Origin: Desulfohalobiaceae bacterium
Lineage (GTDB): Bacteria > Desulfobacterota > Desulfovibrionia > Desulfovibrionales > Desulfothermaceae
Length of the DNA stretch: 8,739 bases
NCBI GenBank assembly: GCA_021737525.1
Contig: JAIPDU010000057.1
Span: forward strand, 1-8,739
Direction: 5' to 3'
Below are positions 1 through 5,982 of the stretch, in pieces. The notes under the pieces are model-generated. The model had not been told where the DNA came from and did not search any database. It worked only from the letters and a program-made list of their open reading frames with translations. Position 1 is the first letter of the stretch. Each line of letters begins with the position of its first letter. The translations under genes were made by a program, and so were the position numbers.

Positions 1-11
1 CAGGAGGTGTT

Positions 12-1256
12 ATGCCCAAAATCGTCATCCTCGGAGCCGGAACCGCGGGAACCATGATGGCCAACAGGCTCTGCGAGAGCCTGCGGCCGGAAATCGAAAA
101 CAACGAATGCTCCATCACCGTGGTGGACAAGAACCGGGAGCACGTGTACCAGCCCGGTCTGCTCTTCGTTCCCTTCGGCGTGTACAAGGACAAACACGAC
201 CTGGTAAAGCCCAGGGAGAACTTCCTGCCCCGGGAGGCGGAATTCATCGTCTCCCCCATCCAGAGAGTGGATCCGGAAAAGAACAAGGTGCACCTGGAAA
301 AGGGAGAGCTGGAGTACGATCTGCTGATCATCGCCAGCGGCGGAAACATCGACCCCTCGGAGCAGGAGGGCCTGATGGGCAAGCACTGGCAGAAGAGCAT
401 CTTCGACTTCTACACCATCGACGGGGCCACCAAGCTGCAAAAGGCCATGCGCAACTTCCAAGGGGGGAACGTTGTTCTGAACGTGGCCGAGATGCCCATC
501 AAGTGTCCGGTGGCCCCGCCGGAGTTCGTCATGATGGCGGATTGGTACTTCCAGGAGAGGGGCCTGCGGGACAAGGTCAAGATCTTCTTCGCCACGCCCC
601 TGGACGGCCCCTTCACCAAGCCCATCGCCTCCAAGACCCTGCAGCACGTGTGCAATGAAAAGGGCATCGAGGTGGTCCCGGAGTTCGCCCTGAGCCACGT
701 GGACAACGAGCAAAAGCGGATTGTTTCCTATGACGGCCGGGAGGTGGATTTCGACCTCCTGGTGAGCATTCCCACCACCAAGGGCGCGTCCTATCTGGAG
801 GAATCCGGCCTGGGCGACGAGCTGAACTGGGTCCCCACGCACAACAACACCCTGCAGAGCAAGGAGTTCGACAACATCTTCATTCTGGGGGACGCCACCA
901 ACGTGCCCACCTCCAAGGCCGGCTCAGTGGCCCATTTCGAGAGCGAGATCCTGGTCCAGAACGTCCTGCGCTGGCTGGACGGGCTGGAGCCCCTGCCCGA
1001 GTTCGACGGCCACTCCAACTGCTTCATTGAATCCGGGTTCGACAAGGCCCTGCTCATCGACTTCAACTACACCCAGGAACCCCTGCCGGGCAAGTTCCCC
1101 ATCCCGGGGATCGGTCCCTTTACCCTGCTCCGGGAAACCAACATGAACCACTACGGCAAGATGATGTTCCGCTGGGCCTATTGGCATCTGCTCCTCTTGG
1201 GTAAGGATCTGCCGGTGTCCCCCTATATGAGCATGGCAGGCAAGTATCATCCCTAG
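12..1256 (+). CDS. sqr: Sulfide:quinone oxidoreductase-like FAD flavoprotein
   Basis: Two-dinucleotide-fold flavoprotein of 414 residues, the usual SQR length. Seen: an N-terminal FAD motif GAGTAG (residues 8-13) with an acidic residue (D39) ending the second strand; a second FAD contact around ILGDATNVPTSKAG (about 291-304, D294); C165 in MPIKCPVAPPEF and C337 in SNCFIE, placed like the two redox cysteines that hold the persulfide in characterised SQRs. The C-terminal stretch 384-400 (MMFRWAYWHLLLLGKDL) resembles the amphipathic membrane-binding end of the family. The third family cysteine (near residue 128 in the Acidithiobacillus enzyme) is not evident. Known role of the family: sulfide oxidation to sulfane sulfur with electrons passed to quinone at the inner membrane face. 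The start is fixed by a strong Shine-Dalgarno (AGGAGGTG, 2-9) just upstream. It is followed 24 bp later by a likely partner gene. A related NAD(P)H/FAD oxidoreductase of the SQR/FCSD superfamily cannot be excluded. Confidence 0.85.
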   Translation: MPKIVILGAGTAGTMMANRLCESLRPEIENNECSITVVDKNREHVYQPGLLFVPFGVYKDKHDLVKPRENFLPREAEFIVSPIQRVDPEKNKVHLEKGELEYDLLIIASGGNIDPSEQEGLMGKHWQKSIFDFYTIDGATKLQKAMRNFQGGNVVLNVAEMPIKCPVAPPEFVMMADWYFQERGLRDKVKIFFATPLDGPFTKPIASKTLQHVCNEKGIEVVPEFALSHVDNEQKRIVSYDGREVDFDLLVSIPTTKGASYLEESGLGDELNWVPTHNNTLQSKEFDNIFILGDATNVPTSKAGSVAHFESEILVQNVLRWLDGLEPLPEFDGHSNCFIESGFDKALLIDFNYTQEPLPGKFPIPGIGPFTLLRETNMNHYGKMMFRWAYWHLLLLGKDLPVSPYMSMAGKYHP

Positions 1257-1280
1257 CAAACCGCTCAGCATAAGGAGTGG

Positions 1281-1892
1281 ATGAATATGACCACGGACAA
1301 CACCCAATTGCTGGAGGACATGAACCGCAAGCTGGACGCGGTCGTGGAGGTCTCCAGAGAGGCCAAGGCCCAGGGCGAGGCGATCCAGGACCTGGCGCGG
1401 GAGCTGAGCCTGGTGAGCAACTCCGCGGTGTTCTCCCTGCACGACGCGCTGGACCTGGAAAACGTGCACGTGGATGGACGCGACGTGCGCGAGCTCATGG
1501 TCCTCACCCTGAAGAACATCCGGAATTTCAACGCCGCCCTGAGCCAGTTGGAGGCCTTCACCGAGCTGGGCAGGGAAACAGCGTTCACCGGCCAGAAGCT
1601 GATCATGGATTTCAGCAGGCGGGTGGGAGAGCTGGAGCAAAAAGGCTATTTCGAGCACGGGGAGAAGGCCCTGCAGGCCATGGACAGCCTAATGCGGAAC
1701 CTGCCCAGGGACACCTTTGAGCGAGTGGAAGCCGCCGCCCCGGAGCTGGCCAAGCTGAGCGAGGAACTGTCCGACCCCGGCGAAATCGCGAGGATCCGCA
1801 AGCTGATCCAGCACCGCAAGCTGCTGATCCCTGTTGCCGCTGCCGCCTGGCTGATCCCTGTGGCCCTGCTTGTGGCCAACCTCTTCGTCTAG
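1281..1892 (+). CDS. Tail-anchored helical protein next to SQR, possibly DUF1641-like
   Basis: Protein of 203 residues with no enzymatic motif that I recognise. Residues 1-170 are charged and predicted helical (heptad-like stretches at 5-45 and 70-170) and contain no cysteine. A basic patch RIRKLIQHRK (about 171-180) precedes one hydrophobic segment at about 181-203, so it should be a tail-anchored inner-membrane protein with its bulk in the cytoplasm. DUF1641 proteins are commonly encoded beside SQR-type flavoproteins, and the central region is reminiscent of them, but I cannot confirm membership. Inferred role: membrane recruitment or electron-transfer partner of the SQR encoded 24 bp upstream in the same operon. 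AAGGAG at 1272-1277 lies only 3 nt from ATG 1281 but 9 nt from an in-frame ATG at 1287 (MTTDNT), so translation may start at 1287. The gene ends 46 bp from the convergent permease, and I see no clear intrinsic terminator between them. Confidence 0.75.
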   Translation: MNMTTDNTQLLEDMNRKLDAVVEVSREAKAQGEAIQDLARELSLVSNSAVFSLHDALDLENVHVDGRDVRELMVLTLKNIRNFNAALSQLEAFTELGRETAFTGQKLIMDFSRRVGELEQKGYFEHGEKALQAMDSLMRNLPRDTFERVEAAAPELAKLSEELSDPGEIARIRKLIQHRKLLIPVAAAAWLIPVALLVANLFV

Positions 1893-1938
1893 CGCAACGC
1901 AGCAATCGGTAGATTGGGGGCGCCCTGTTGACGCCAGG

Positions 1939-3138
1939 CTAGACCCGCACTCCGGTCCAGCGCAGGCAGTACGCCGCCGCGATGCCGGCCAGAAATCCCA
2001 CGGCCAGATTGGAGGCCAGGGTGATGCCCAGGATGAGCACGGCCACGAAGAGGTCCGAGCGCTCGGTGAGATCCAGAACGGACAGGGCCAGCTGGGCCCC
2101 GGCGAAGACCAGGAGCACGCCCAGTACTGCCAGGGGCAAAAGATGCAGCACAGCGAGGATGTCTCCGCCGAGCAGCAGGGGCAGGAGAATGAGGACCGCC
2201 CCGATCATCAGATTGGATCCGGCGGTGGTGGCACCGAAGCGATAGTGCGCTGCCAGCCCTCCCGCACCGTGGCACAGAGGCATCCCGCCCAGGAGAAAGC
2301 TCAGGCCGTTGGCCAGGGCCATGCTCACGCAGGCCGCCCGATTGCTCACCCTGCCGGAGCGCTCCCCGAAGTAGTGCCGGGACAGATCGGTATAGGCCAG
2401 CACCGCATTGCCCAGGGTCATGGGCAACTGAGGCAGGACCAGGGCGAAGAGGGCGAAGGTGAAGTCCGCCCGGCCCGGGAAGCCGAAGGGCATGATCTCC
2501 GGCAGGTGCAGCCCGAGCCCGACGCCCTCGAGCTCGGCGTGCGCTCCCAGCAGGAGCCCGAGCAGGAGTCCTCCCAGGACCGTGGCCAGGCCCGCGGGGA
2601 TCTTCTTGTTGTCCAGAAGGAGCAGTGTGGCCAGACCGCCGGCGACACCGATGGCAATGCCCATGGGCACCGGCCCCAGGGTCTGCAGGGCGAGATAGGG
2701 CTCTGCCGCTCCCTTGAGCTTTTGGAAGGCGGACTCGCCCAGCATGAACTCGATCCCGCCGGCCATGAGCAGGGAGCCTGTGGCGAGCTGCACCCCCCGG
2801 ATCACGGGCTTGGGGGTGCAGCGCTCCACCAGGGTGATGGCCCCGGTTGCTCCAATGAACAGCAGGACCGCGCCGAGCAGCAGGCCCGAGGCCAGGATCT
2901 GGGAGGCGCCCATGGAGGTGGCCACGGCGTAGGCGCCGATGACCTTCATGGGCTGCACCGGAACGGTCACCCCGTAATAGGCTCCCGCAAGAACGTAGAA
3001 CAGACCCACGCTCAGGAAGAGCCCCACCGGGTCCAGGCCGTTGACCAGGATCATGGCCAGGGCGATGGGCAGCAGGGTGCCCAGGTCGCCCAGGGAGCCG
3101 GCGAGCTCCAGACGGTCGAAGCGAAAGCGCCGGGTCAT
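1939..3138 (-). CDS. MOT1-type sulfate/molybdate permease
   Basis: Polytopic membrane protein of 399 residues, almost entirely hydrophobic segments joined by short loops. It carries both signature regions that I associate with the MOT1 / SulP-related putative sulfate-molybdate transporter family: VPVQPMK (about 59-65) after the second membrane segment, and GGMPLCHGAGGLAAHYRFGA (about residues 283-302). The N-terminal FDRLELAGSLGDLGTLLP is also typical. Expected role: uptake of molybdate and/or sulfate across the inner membrane; the substrate cannot be decided from sequence. I chose ATG 3138 because AGGAGG lies 9 nt upstream; the longer reading frame starting at 3195 adds a basic 19-residue tail lying upstream of that ribosome-binding site and toward the repeat element. 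The gene is in line with tauE, arsR and the Cys-rich gene on the minus strand but is separated from tauE by 376 bp of repeat sequence. It converges on the SQR pair. Confidence 0.85.
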   Translation of the reverse strand: MTRRFRFDRLELAGSLGDLGTLLPIALAMILVNGLDPVGLFLSVGLFYVLAGAYYGVTVPVQPMKVIGAYAVATSMGASQILASGLLLGAVLLFIGATGAITLVERCTPKPVIRGVQLATGSLLMAGGIEFMLGESAFQKLKGAAEPYLALQTLGPVPMGIAIGVAGGLATLLLLDNKKIPAGLATVLGGLLLGLLLGAHAELEGVGLGLHLPEIMPFGFPGRADFTFALFALVLPQLPMTLGNAVLAYTDLSRHYFGERSGRVSNRAACVSMALANGLSFLLGGMPLCHGAGGLAAHYRFGATTAGSNLMIGAVLILLPLLLGGDILAVLHLLPLAVLGVLLVFAGAQLALSVLDLTERSDLFVAVLILGITLASNLAVGFLAGIAAAYCLRWTGVRV

Positions 3139-3147
3139 GCCCTTTTT

Positions 3148-3153
3148 CCTCCT
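3148..3153 (-). promoter_or_regulatory. Shine-Dalgarno site deciding the MOT1 permease start
   Basis: On the minus strand AGGAGG is followed by 9 nt (AAAAAGGGC) and then ATG at 3138. This perfect site selects 3138 over the upstream in-frame ATG at 3195, which has no comparable site. Confidence 0.75.
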
Positions 3154-3225
3154 GCTGTAAGCCTTCACGGCGGTCCCCCTGAGCTTCTGCGCCAAAAAGA
3201 GGAGCCCACCGCAGAAGGCGCCTCA

Positions 3226-3261
3226 GTTAAACACCCCAAAGGGGCCCCCGGTTTAACCGGG
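3226..3261. other. Palindromic block in repeat copy 1
   Basis: GTTAAAC (3226-3232) pairs with GTTTAAC (3251-3257) around an inner CCCC-AAA-GGGG hairpin (3234-3244). An alternative fold pairs CCCGGTT (3247-3253) with AACCGGG (3255-3261). It occupies the place that the three-way junction has in copy 3: both are followed by ACCGGGCA. Confidence 0.6.
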
Positions 3262-3300
3262 CAAGCGGAGAACGCGGAGGAGGACACCGAGGAGAAAGCC

Positions 3301-3334
3301 TTATCCTTTGCTCCCGAGACGGAGCAAAGGATAA
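3301..3334. repeat. Inner hairpin 'a' of repeat copy 1
   Basis: Perfect 14-bp stem, left arm TTATCCTTTGCTCC (3301-3314), loop CGAGAC, right arm GGAGCAAAGGATAA (3321-3334). Not followed by a T-run on either strand, so it does not look like an intrinsic terminator. Confidence 0.9.
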
Positions 3335-3379
3335 TAGGGCTCCACTGTGACGGGAGATCCCCGCCAAAGGCTGAGCCCC

Positions 3380-3412
3380 TTTTGCTTTGCGGCACCTCCC
3401 CGCAAAGCAAAA
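3380..3412. repeat. Inner hairpin 'b' of repeat copy 1
   Basis: Perfect 13-bp stem, left arm TTTTGCTTTGCGG (3380-3392), 7-nt loop, right arm CCGCAAAGCAAAA (3400-3412). A related hairpin is present in copy 3 at 8416-8449, and it is missing from copy 2. Confidence 0.85.
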
Positions 3413-3514
3413 ACTCTACCTCAGCGAGACCTCTGCGTCCTCTGCGGCTCTGCGGTGAAAAACCCCCGTGCCGATGGACGAACCAAGAATATGGTGGATC
3501 ATTGCTTCATACCT

Positions 3515-4267
3515 TCAAAACACCGCCTGATACAGGAGCCTGGCGCTCATCACAAAGAGCACCGCGGCGAAGAGCAGGCGGACGGTTCCGCCCTGCAGCT
3601 TGCCGGCCATGATCCGCGACCCGACCTGGCCACCTGCGAAGGAGAACACCGCAGCCAGGAGCACGAAGGACCAGTCGATGCTGCTGATGGAGGCATGGGT
3701 GGCGAATCCGGTGAGCGAGGAAAAGCAGACGATGAAGGTATTGGAGGCCGCCGCGGTCTTGGTGGGGATATTGAGCACATAGATCAATAGAGGTACGATG
3801 AACACGCCCCCGCCGATGCCCACCAGCCCCGCGATAAACCCTACGGCCAGACCGATGAGGGCACTGCCCAAGACTTTCTTCCAGGTGCCCCAGTATTCCG
3901 CCACAGCCTCGAAGCGGGGCGAGATAAGCATGCGCACCGCCCCGAAGAGAACGACGACAGCCAGAATGACGATGAAGGCCTGGGTGTCGATGCGGTGCGT
4001 GGTCAGGGCCCCAAGGGGAGCGCTCAGGCCGGCGGCCAGCAGGGGCAGGGCCACGCTGTAGTCCACCATCCCCCGCCGCATATAGATCCCCGCGGCCGAG
4101 GCCGCGGCCACCAGGTTCAGAAAGAGCGAGGTGGAGACCACCATGGCCTTCTCGAACCCGAGCAGGGCGAAGAGCGGGGAATAGATGAGCCCTCCCCCCA
4201 GCCCCAGCATGGTCAGGGTGAGCGATATCAGGAAGATGCCCATGAGCAGGGCGCTAGTGAAAAGCAT
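3515..4267 (-). CDS. TauE/SafE family sulfite/sulfur-compound exporter
   Basis: Membrane protein of 250 residues with about eight hydrophobic segments, the normal family size. The internal duplication typical of TauE/SafE (formerly DUF81) is visible: a glycine-rich motif GLGGGLIYSP at about 22-31 and a second, GLVGIGGGVFIVPLL, at about 147-161, each followed by a TSLFLN / ASNTFIV-like helix. Family members export sulfite, sulfoacetate or other organosulfonates, or transport sulfur species; the substrate here is unknown. It lies 88 bp downstream of the Cys-rich small gene and arsR, so it is probably co-regulated by that ArsR protein. The 88-bp gap contains a 6-bp stem (ATGCGC 4330-4335, GCGCAT 4343-4348) and a modest GAGG site before ATG 4267. 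Downstream is repeat copy 1, then the MOT1 permease. Confidence 0.88.
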   Translation of the reverse strand: MLFTSALLMGIFLISLTLTMLGLGGGLIYSPLFALLGFEKAMVVSTSLFLNLVAAASAAGIYMRRGMVDYSVALPLLAAGLSAPLGALTTHRIDTQAFIVILAVVVLFGAVRMLISPRFEAVAEYWGTWKKVLGSALIGLAVGFIAGLVGIGGGVFIVPLLIYVLNIPTKTAAASNTFIVCFSSLTGFATHASISSIDWSFVLLAAVFSFAGGQVGSRIMAGKLQGGTVRLLFAAVLFVMSARLLYQAVF

Positions 4268-4355
4268 ATGCCCTCAGGGCGGAACCTTCCCACGCCCGAC
4301 GGCGCGGCATTTGGATCCCCGGCTCCGTCATGCGCTCCCCTCGCGCATCCCGGAG

Positions 4356-4490
4356 CTACTCCCGCTTGTCCCCGTTGCCGGCGCAGGGATGCTTCGCCGC
4401 ATCGCCGTGGCACTCACGGATCTGCTCCGGAGTGCAGTGCCCGGGCCTATCCTTGAGCTTTTGCAGTTGCTGGCAGCAGTTCCGGCACAT
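4356..4490 (-). CDS. 44-residue Cys/His-rich small protein
   Basis: Small protein with six cysteines (C2, C5, C6, C19, C27, C36) and three histidines (H18, H28, H34): MCRNCC at the start, then CTPEQIRECHG and HPC. A good Shine-Dalgarno, AGGAG, sits 10 nt before the ATG, and the ATG begins 2 nt after the arsR stop codon, implying translational coupling. The downstream gene is tauE. The Cys/His spacing (C-x2-CC, then C-x7-CH-x5-H-x-C) suggests a bound metal ion or a sulfur-carrying thiol cluster. There is no signal peptide, so it is cytoplasmic. I recall similar CTPEQI-ECHGD proteins as unnamed genes in sulfate reducers, but I know of no assigned function. It overlaps open frames on the other strand that lack comparable features. 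Real gene: fairly likely. Function: unknown. Confidence 0.72.
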   Translation of the reverse strand: MCRNCCQQLQKLKDRPGHCTPEQIRECHGDAAKHPCAGNGDKRE

Positions 4491-4492
4491 GG

Positions 4493-4876
4493 TTACTGTG
4501 CTCCTGTTTGACTGTTTCCCCGATCGCTTCCGGAGCAAAGCTCCGCATTCAAATCCCTGAGACCGGATGCCCGATCCGGCAACTCGGCCAGCTCCCCTCC
4601 CAGGCGCTTCAGTTCCTGCCTCTGGACCTGGTAATGGGTCCAGTAGCCCCGCTTCTCCCCACGCACCAGGCCGGCCCGGCGCAGGATCTGCAGATGCTGG
4701 GACGCTGCCGCCTCGGTGATGCCCAGGTCCTTGGCCAGGGCCCCCACACACAGGCTGCTACCCAGTAAAAGCTCGATCATGCGCCATCTGGTCTCGTGGG
4801 CCAGGGCCTTGAGGGCTGCGACGGTTTCCGCGTCCGACATAGAAAATCCCGTGGAGATGAAGTCCAACCAGAACAT
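4493..4876 (-). CDS. ArsR/SmtB-family winged-helix regulator
   Basis: Protein of 127 residues with the compact ArsR fold: ALKALAHETRWRMIELLL (about 21-38), recognition helix region ITEAAASQHLQILRRAGLV (53-71), and the wing GEKRGYWTHYQV (73-84). A cysteine (C43, in SSLCVGALA) lies at the start of the alpha3 region, where metal- and thiol-sensing members often have one, but the second cysteine of the classic ELCVCDL metal site is absent. Another cysteine, C114, lies in the C-terminal tail. Expected role: dimeric repressor released by a metal, persulfide or other thiol-reactive signal. The start at 4876 places AAGGA 11 nt upstream; an internal ATG at 4840 (MSDAETV) matches the usual family N-terminus but has a weaker site, so it is a real alternative. 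It heads a minus-strand unit with the Cys-rich gene and tauE and is preceded by a perfect dyad. Confidence 0.88.
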   Translation of the reverse strand: MFWLDFISTGFSMSDAETVAALKALAHETRWRMIELLLGSSLCVGALAKDLGITEAAASQHLQILRRAGLVRGEKRGYWTHYQVQRQELKRLGGELAELPDRASGLRDLNAELCSGSDRGNSQTGAQ

Positions 4877-4885
4877 GCCATGCTT

Positions 4886-4913
4886 TTCCTTTTAAGTCAA
4901 AACTTAAAAGGAA
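4886..4913. promoter_or_regulatory. Perfect dyad upstream of arsR, candidate operator
   Basis: Twelve-bp perfect inverted repeat, TTCCTTTTAAGT (4886-4897) and ACTTAAAAGGAA (4902-4913), with a 4-nt spacer CAAA. It lies 9 bp upstream of ATG 4876 in the 61-bp gap between F and arsR, is AT-rich against a GC-rich background, and overlaps the arsR ribosome-binding site AAGGA. ArsR proteins bind such dyads to repress their own operon. There is no flanking T-run, so a terminator for the F gene is less likely. Confidence 0.7.
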
Positions 4914-4937
4914 TCCGCGCGGCAAGGCCGAAAGGGC

Positions 4938-5810
4938 TCACAAGCTCGGCACCGCCCGCAGGAGCTTGATCGTGTAGGGATGGCCCGGATTGCGGTAGAT
5001 CTCCTCCGATCCGGCCTGCTCCACGATCACTCCGTCCTTCATCACCAGCACCTCGTCACTGATGTGTTCCACCACCGCCAGATCGTGGGCGATGAAGAGA
5101 TAGGTCAGGCCCAGCTCCTGTTGCAGGTCCTGCAGAAGGTTGACGATTCCGGCCTGGACCGAGACGTCCAGGGCGCTCACCGGCTCGTCGCAAACGATGA
5201 AATCCGGCTCCACAGCCAGGGCGCGGGCGATGCCGATGCGCTGACGCTGTCCGCCGCTGAACTCATGGGGATAGCGCGGCAGGTGATCCGCCTCCAAACC
5301 CACCATTTCCAGGAGCTCCGCCGCCCGGTCCCGTCTCTGCTGCACGGACATGCGGGGGAAATGGATCTCCAGGGGCTCGGCGAGGATCTTGGCCAGGCTC
5401 ATGCGGGGATTCAGAGAGTTGAAGGGATCCTGGAAAATCATCTGGATACGCTTGCGGTAGGGAAAAAAGGCCCGTTTGGAGAGGGAGCCGATCTCGCTCC
5501 CGTTGTAGCGAATGCTGCCGCTGTTTGGCCGCAGCAGCTTGACCAGGCAGTGCCCGATAGTTGTTTTGCCGCTCCCGCTTTCCCCCACCAAGCCCACGGT
5601 GGTTCCGCGCCGGACACGGAAGGACACATTGTCCACTGCCCGTACATAGCCTCGCACCCGCCGCCACAGCCCCCCGCGGACCGGAAAGTGCACCGTAAGC
5701 CCTTCGGCCCGCACCAGGGGCGTCTCCCCGGCCGGGAGCGGGGGCAGACGATCCACTTCCTCCGCTTGAGCTGCCATCTCAGTTTGTTCCGGTTCCCTTC
5801 TTTGCTGCAT
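4938..5810 (-). CDS. ABC transporter ATPase, DppF/OppF type
   Basis: Nucleotide-binding subunit of a peptide/nickel-type importer, 290 residues from ATG 5810. Motifs in order: Walker A GESGSGKTT (76-84), Q-loop Q127 in MIFQDPF, signature SGGQRQR (185-191), Walker B FIVCDE (204-209), D-loop SALD, H-loop H242 in IAHD, and the C-terminal oligopeptide-transporter segment RNPGHPYTIKLL. It should pair with the D ATPase and energise the B and C permeases at the inner membrane. Start choice is uncertain: ATG 5810 has GAGGAG only 2 nt upstream; ATG 5777 has no clear site; the longest frame starts at 5894 inside the 8-bp tandem repeat and would add a low-complexity Ser/Val tail. The gene is separated from D by the tandem repeat and ends 61 bp before arsR, which has its own candidate operator. 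Confidence 0.9.
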   Translation of the reverse strand: MQQRREPEQTEMAAQAEEVDRLPPLPAGETPLVRAEGLTVHFPVRGGLWRRVRGYVRAVDNVSFRVRRGTTVGLVGESGSGKTTIGHCLVKLLRPNSGSIRYNGSEIGSLSKRAFFPYRKRIQMIFQDPFNSLNPRMSLAKILAEPLEIHFPRMSVQQRRDRAAELLEMVGLEADHLPRYPHEFSGGQRQRIGIARALAVEPDFIVCDEPVSALDVSVQAGIVNLLQDLQQELGLTYLFIAHDLAVVEHISDEVLVMKDGVIVEQAGSEEIYRNPGHPYTIKLLRAVPSL

Positions 5811-5870
5811 CACTCCTCGCCCTGCACTCTCCGAATCTGAAACCCAACCTCCAACAATTGCCCCACTCAC

Positions 5871-5982
5871 CGACACGCTGACACACTGACTCACCGACTC
5901 ACCGACTCACCGACTCACTGATTCACTGATTCACTGATTCACTGACCTACCGACTCACTGAAATACTGACTCACTGATTCGA
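5871..5982. repeat. 8-bp tandem repeat between the two ATPase genes
   Basis: About 14 units in constant 8-bp phase with consensus YGAYTCAC on the plus strand. The best block, 5887-5942, is seven units of TGACTCAC, CGACTCAC or TGATTCAC with no indel; units at 5943-5966 are more diverged, and a degenerate unit CCACTCAC precedes at 5863-5870. The stop codon of D (TGA at 5971-5973 on the minus strand) lies within it. Because the unit contains TGA on both strands and its period is not a multiple of three, it closes all six frames within a few units. The phase conservation suggests slippage-driven expansion. Confidence 0.9.

Larger units (their letters stand above)
3207..3457 (+). repeat. Structured intergenic repeat, copy 1
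   Basis: Fills most of the 376-bp gap between tauE and the MOT1 permease. The outer ends form a 9-bp perfect inverted repeat, CACCGCAGA (3207-3215) and TCTGCGGTG (3449-3457). Inside, in order: a palindromic block at 3226-3261, the family 15-mer GCGGAGAACGCGGAG (3265-3279), a 14-bp perfect hairpin (3301-3334), a second 13-bp perfect hairpin (3380-3412), then tandem right-end motifs CTCTGCGTCCTCTGCGG. No plausible protein is encoded; the open frames across it are by-products of the repeat. It has the same plan and orientation as copies at 6857-7067 and 8145-8526. It resembles a non-autonomous palindromic mobile repeat (REP- or MITE-like), but I cannot name the family. The minus-strand transcript from tauE to the permease would contain its complement. 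Confidence 0.8.

Noticed and set aside
924..1658. Minus-strand open frame of 244 codons under the SQR pair
   Set aside because: Shadow of two well-supported genes, with no recognisable motif or ribosome-binding site.
1893..1938. Bidirectional terminator between the convergent genes
   Set aside because: Only a weak GGCG...CGCC pairing is present and there is no T-run; not supportable.
3301..3412. Intrinsic terminators
   Set aside because: The hairpins are long and stable but lack a U-rich tail on the strand being transcribed, and equivalent ones occur inside the ABC operon.
1870..3612. Very long open frame on the plus strand (580 codons)
   Set aside because: It is antisense to the MOT1 permease and repeat copy 1; the peptide is Gln/Gly/His-rich low complexity with no domain, as expected for the shadow of a GC-rich gene.
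5871..5982. CRISPR array
   Set aside because: The unit is only 8 bp with no spacers; it is a simple tandem repeat.
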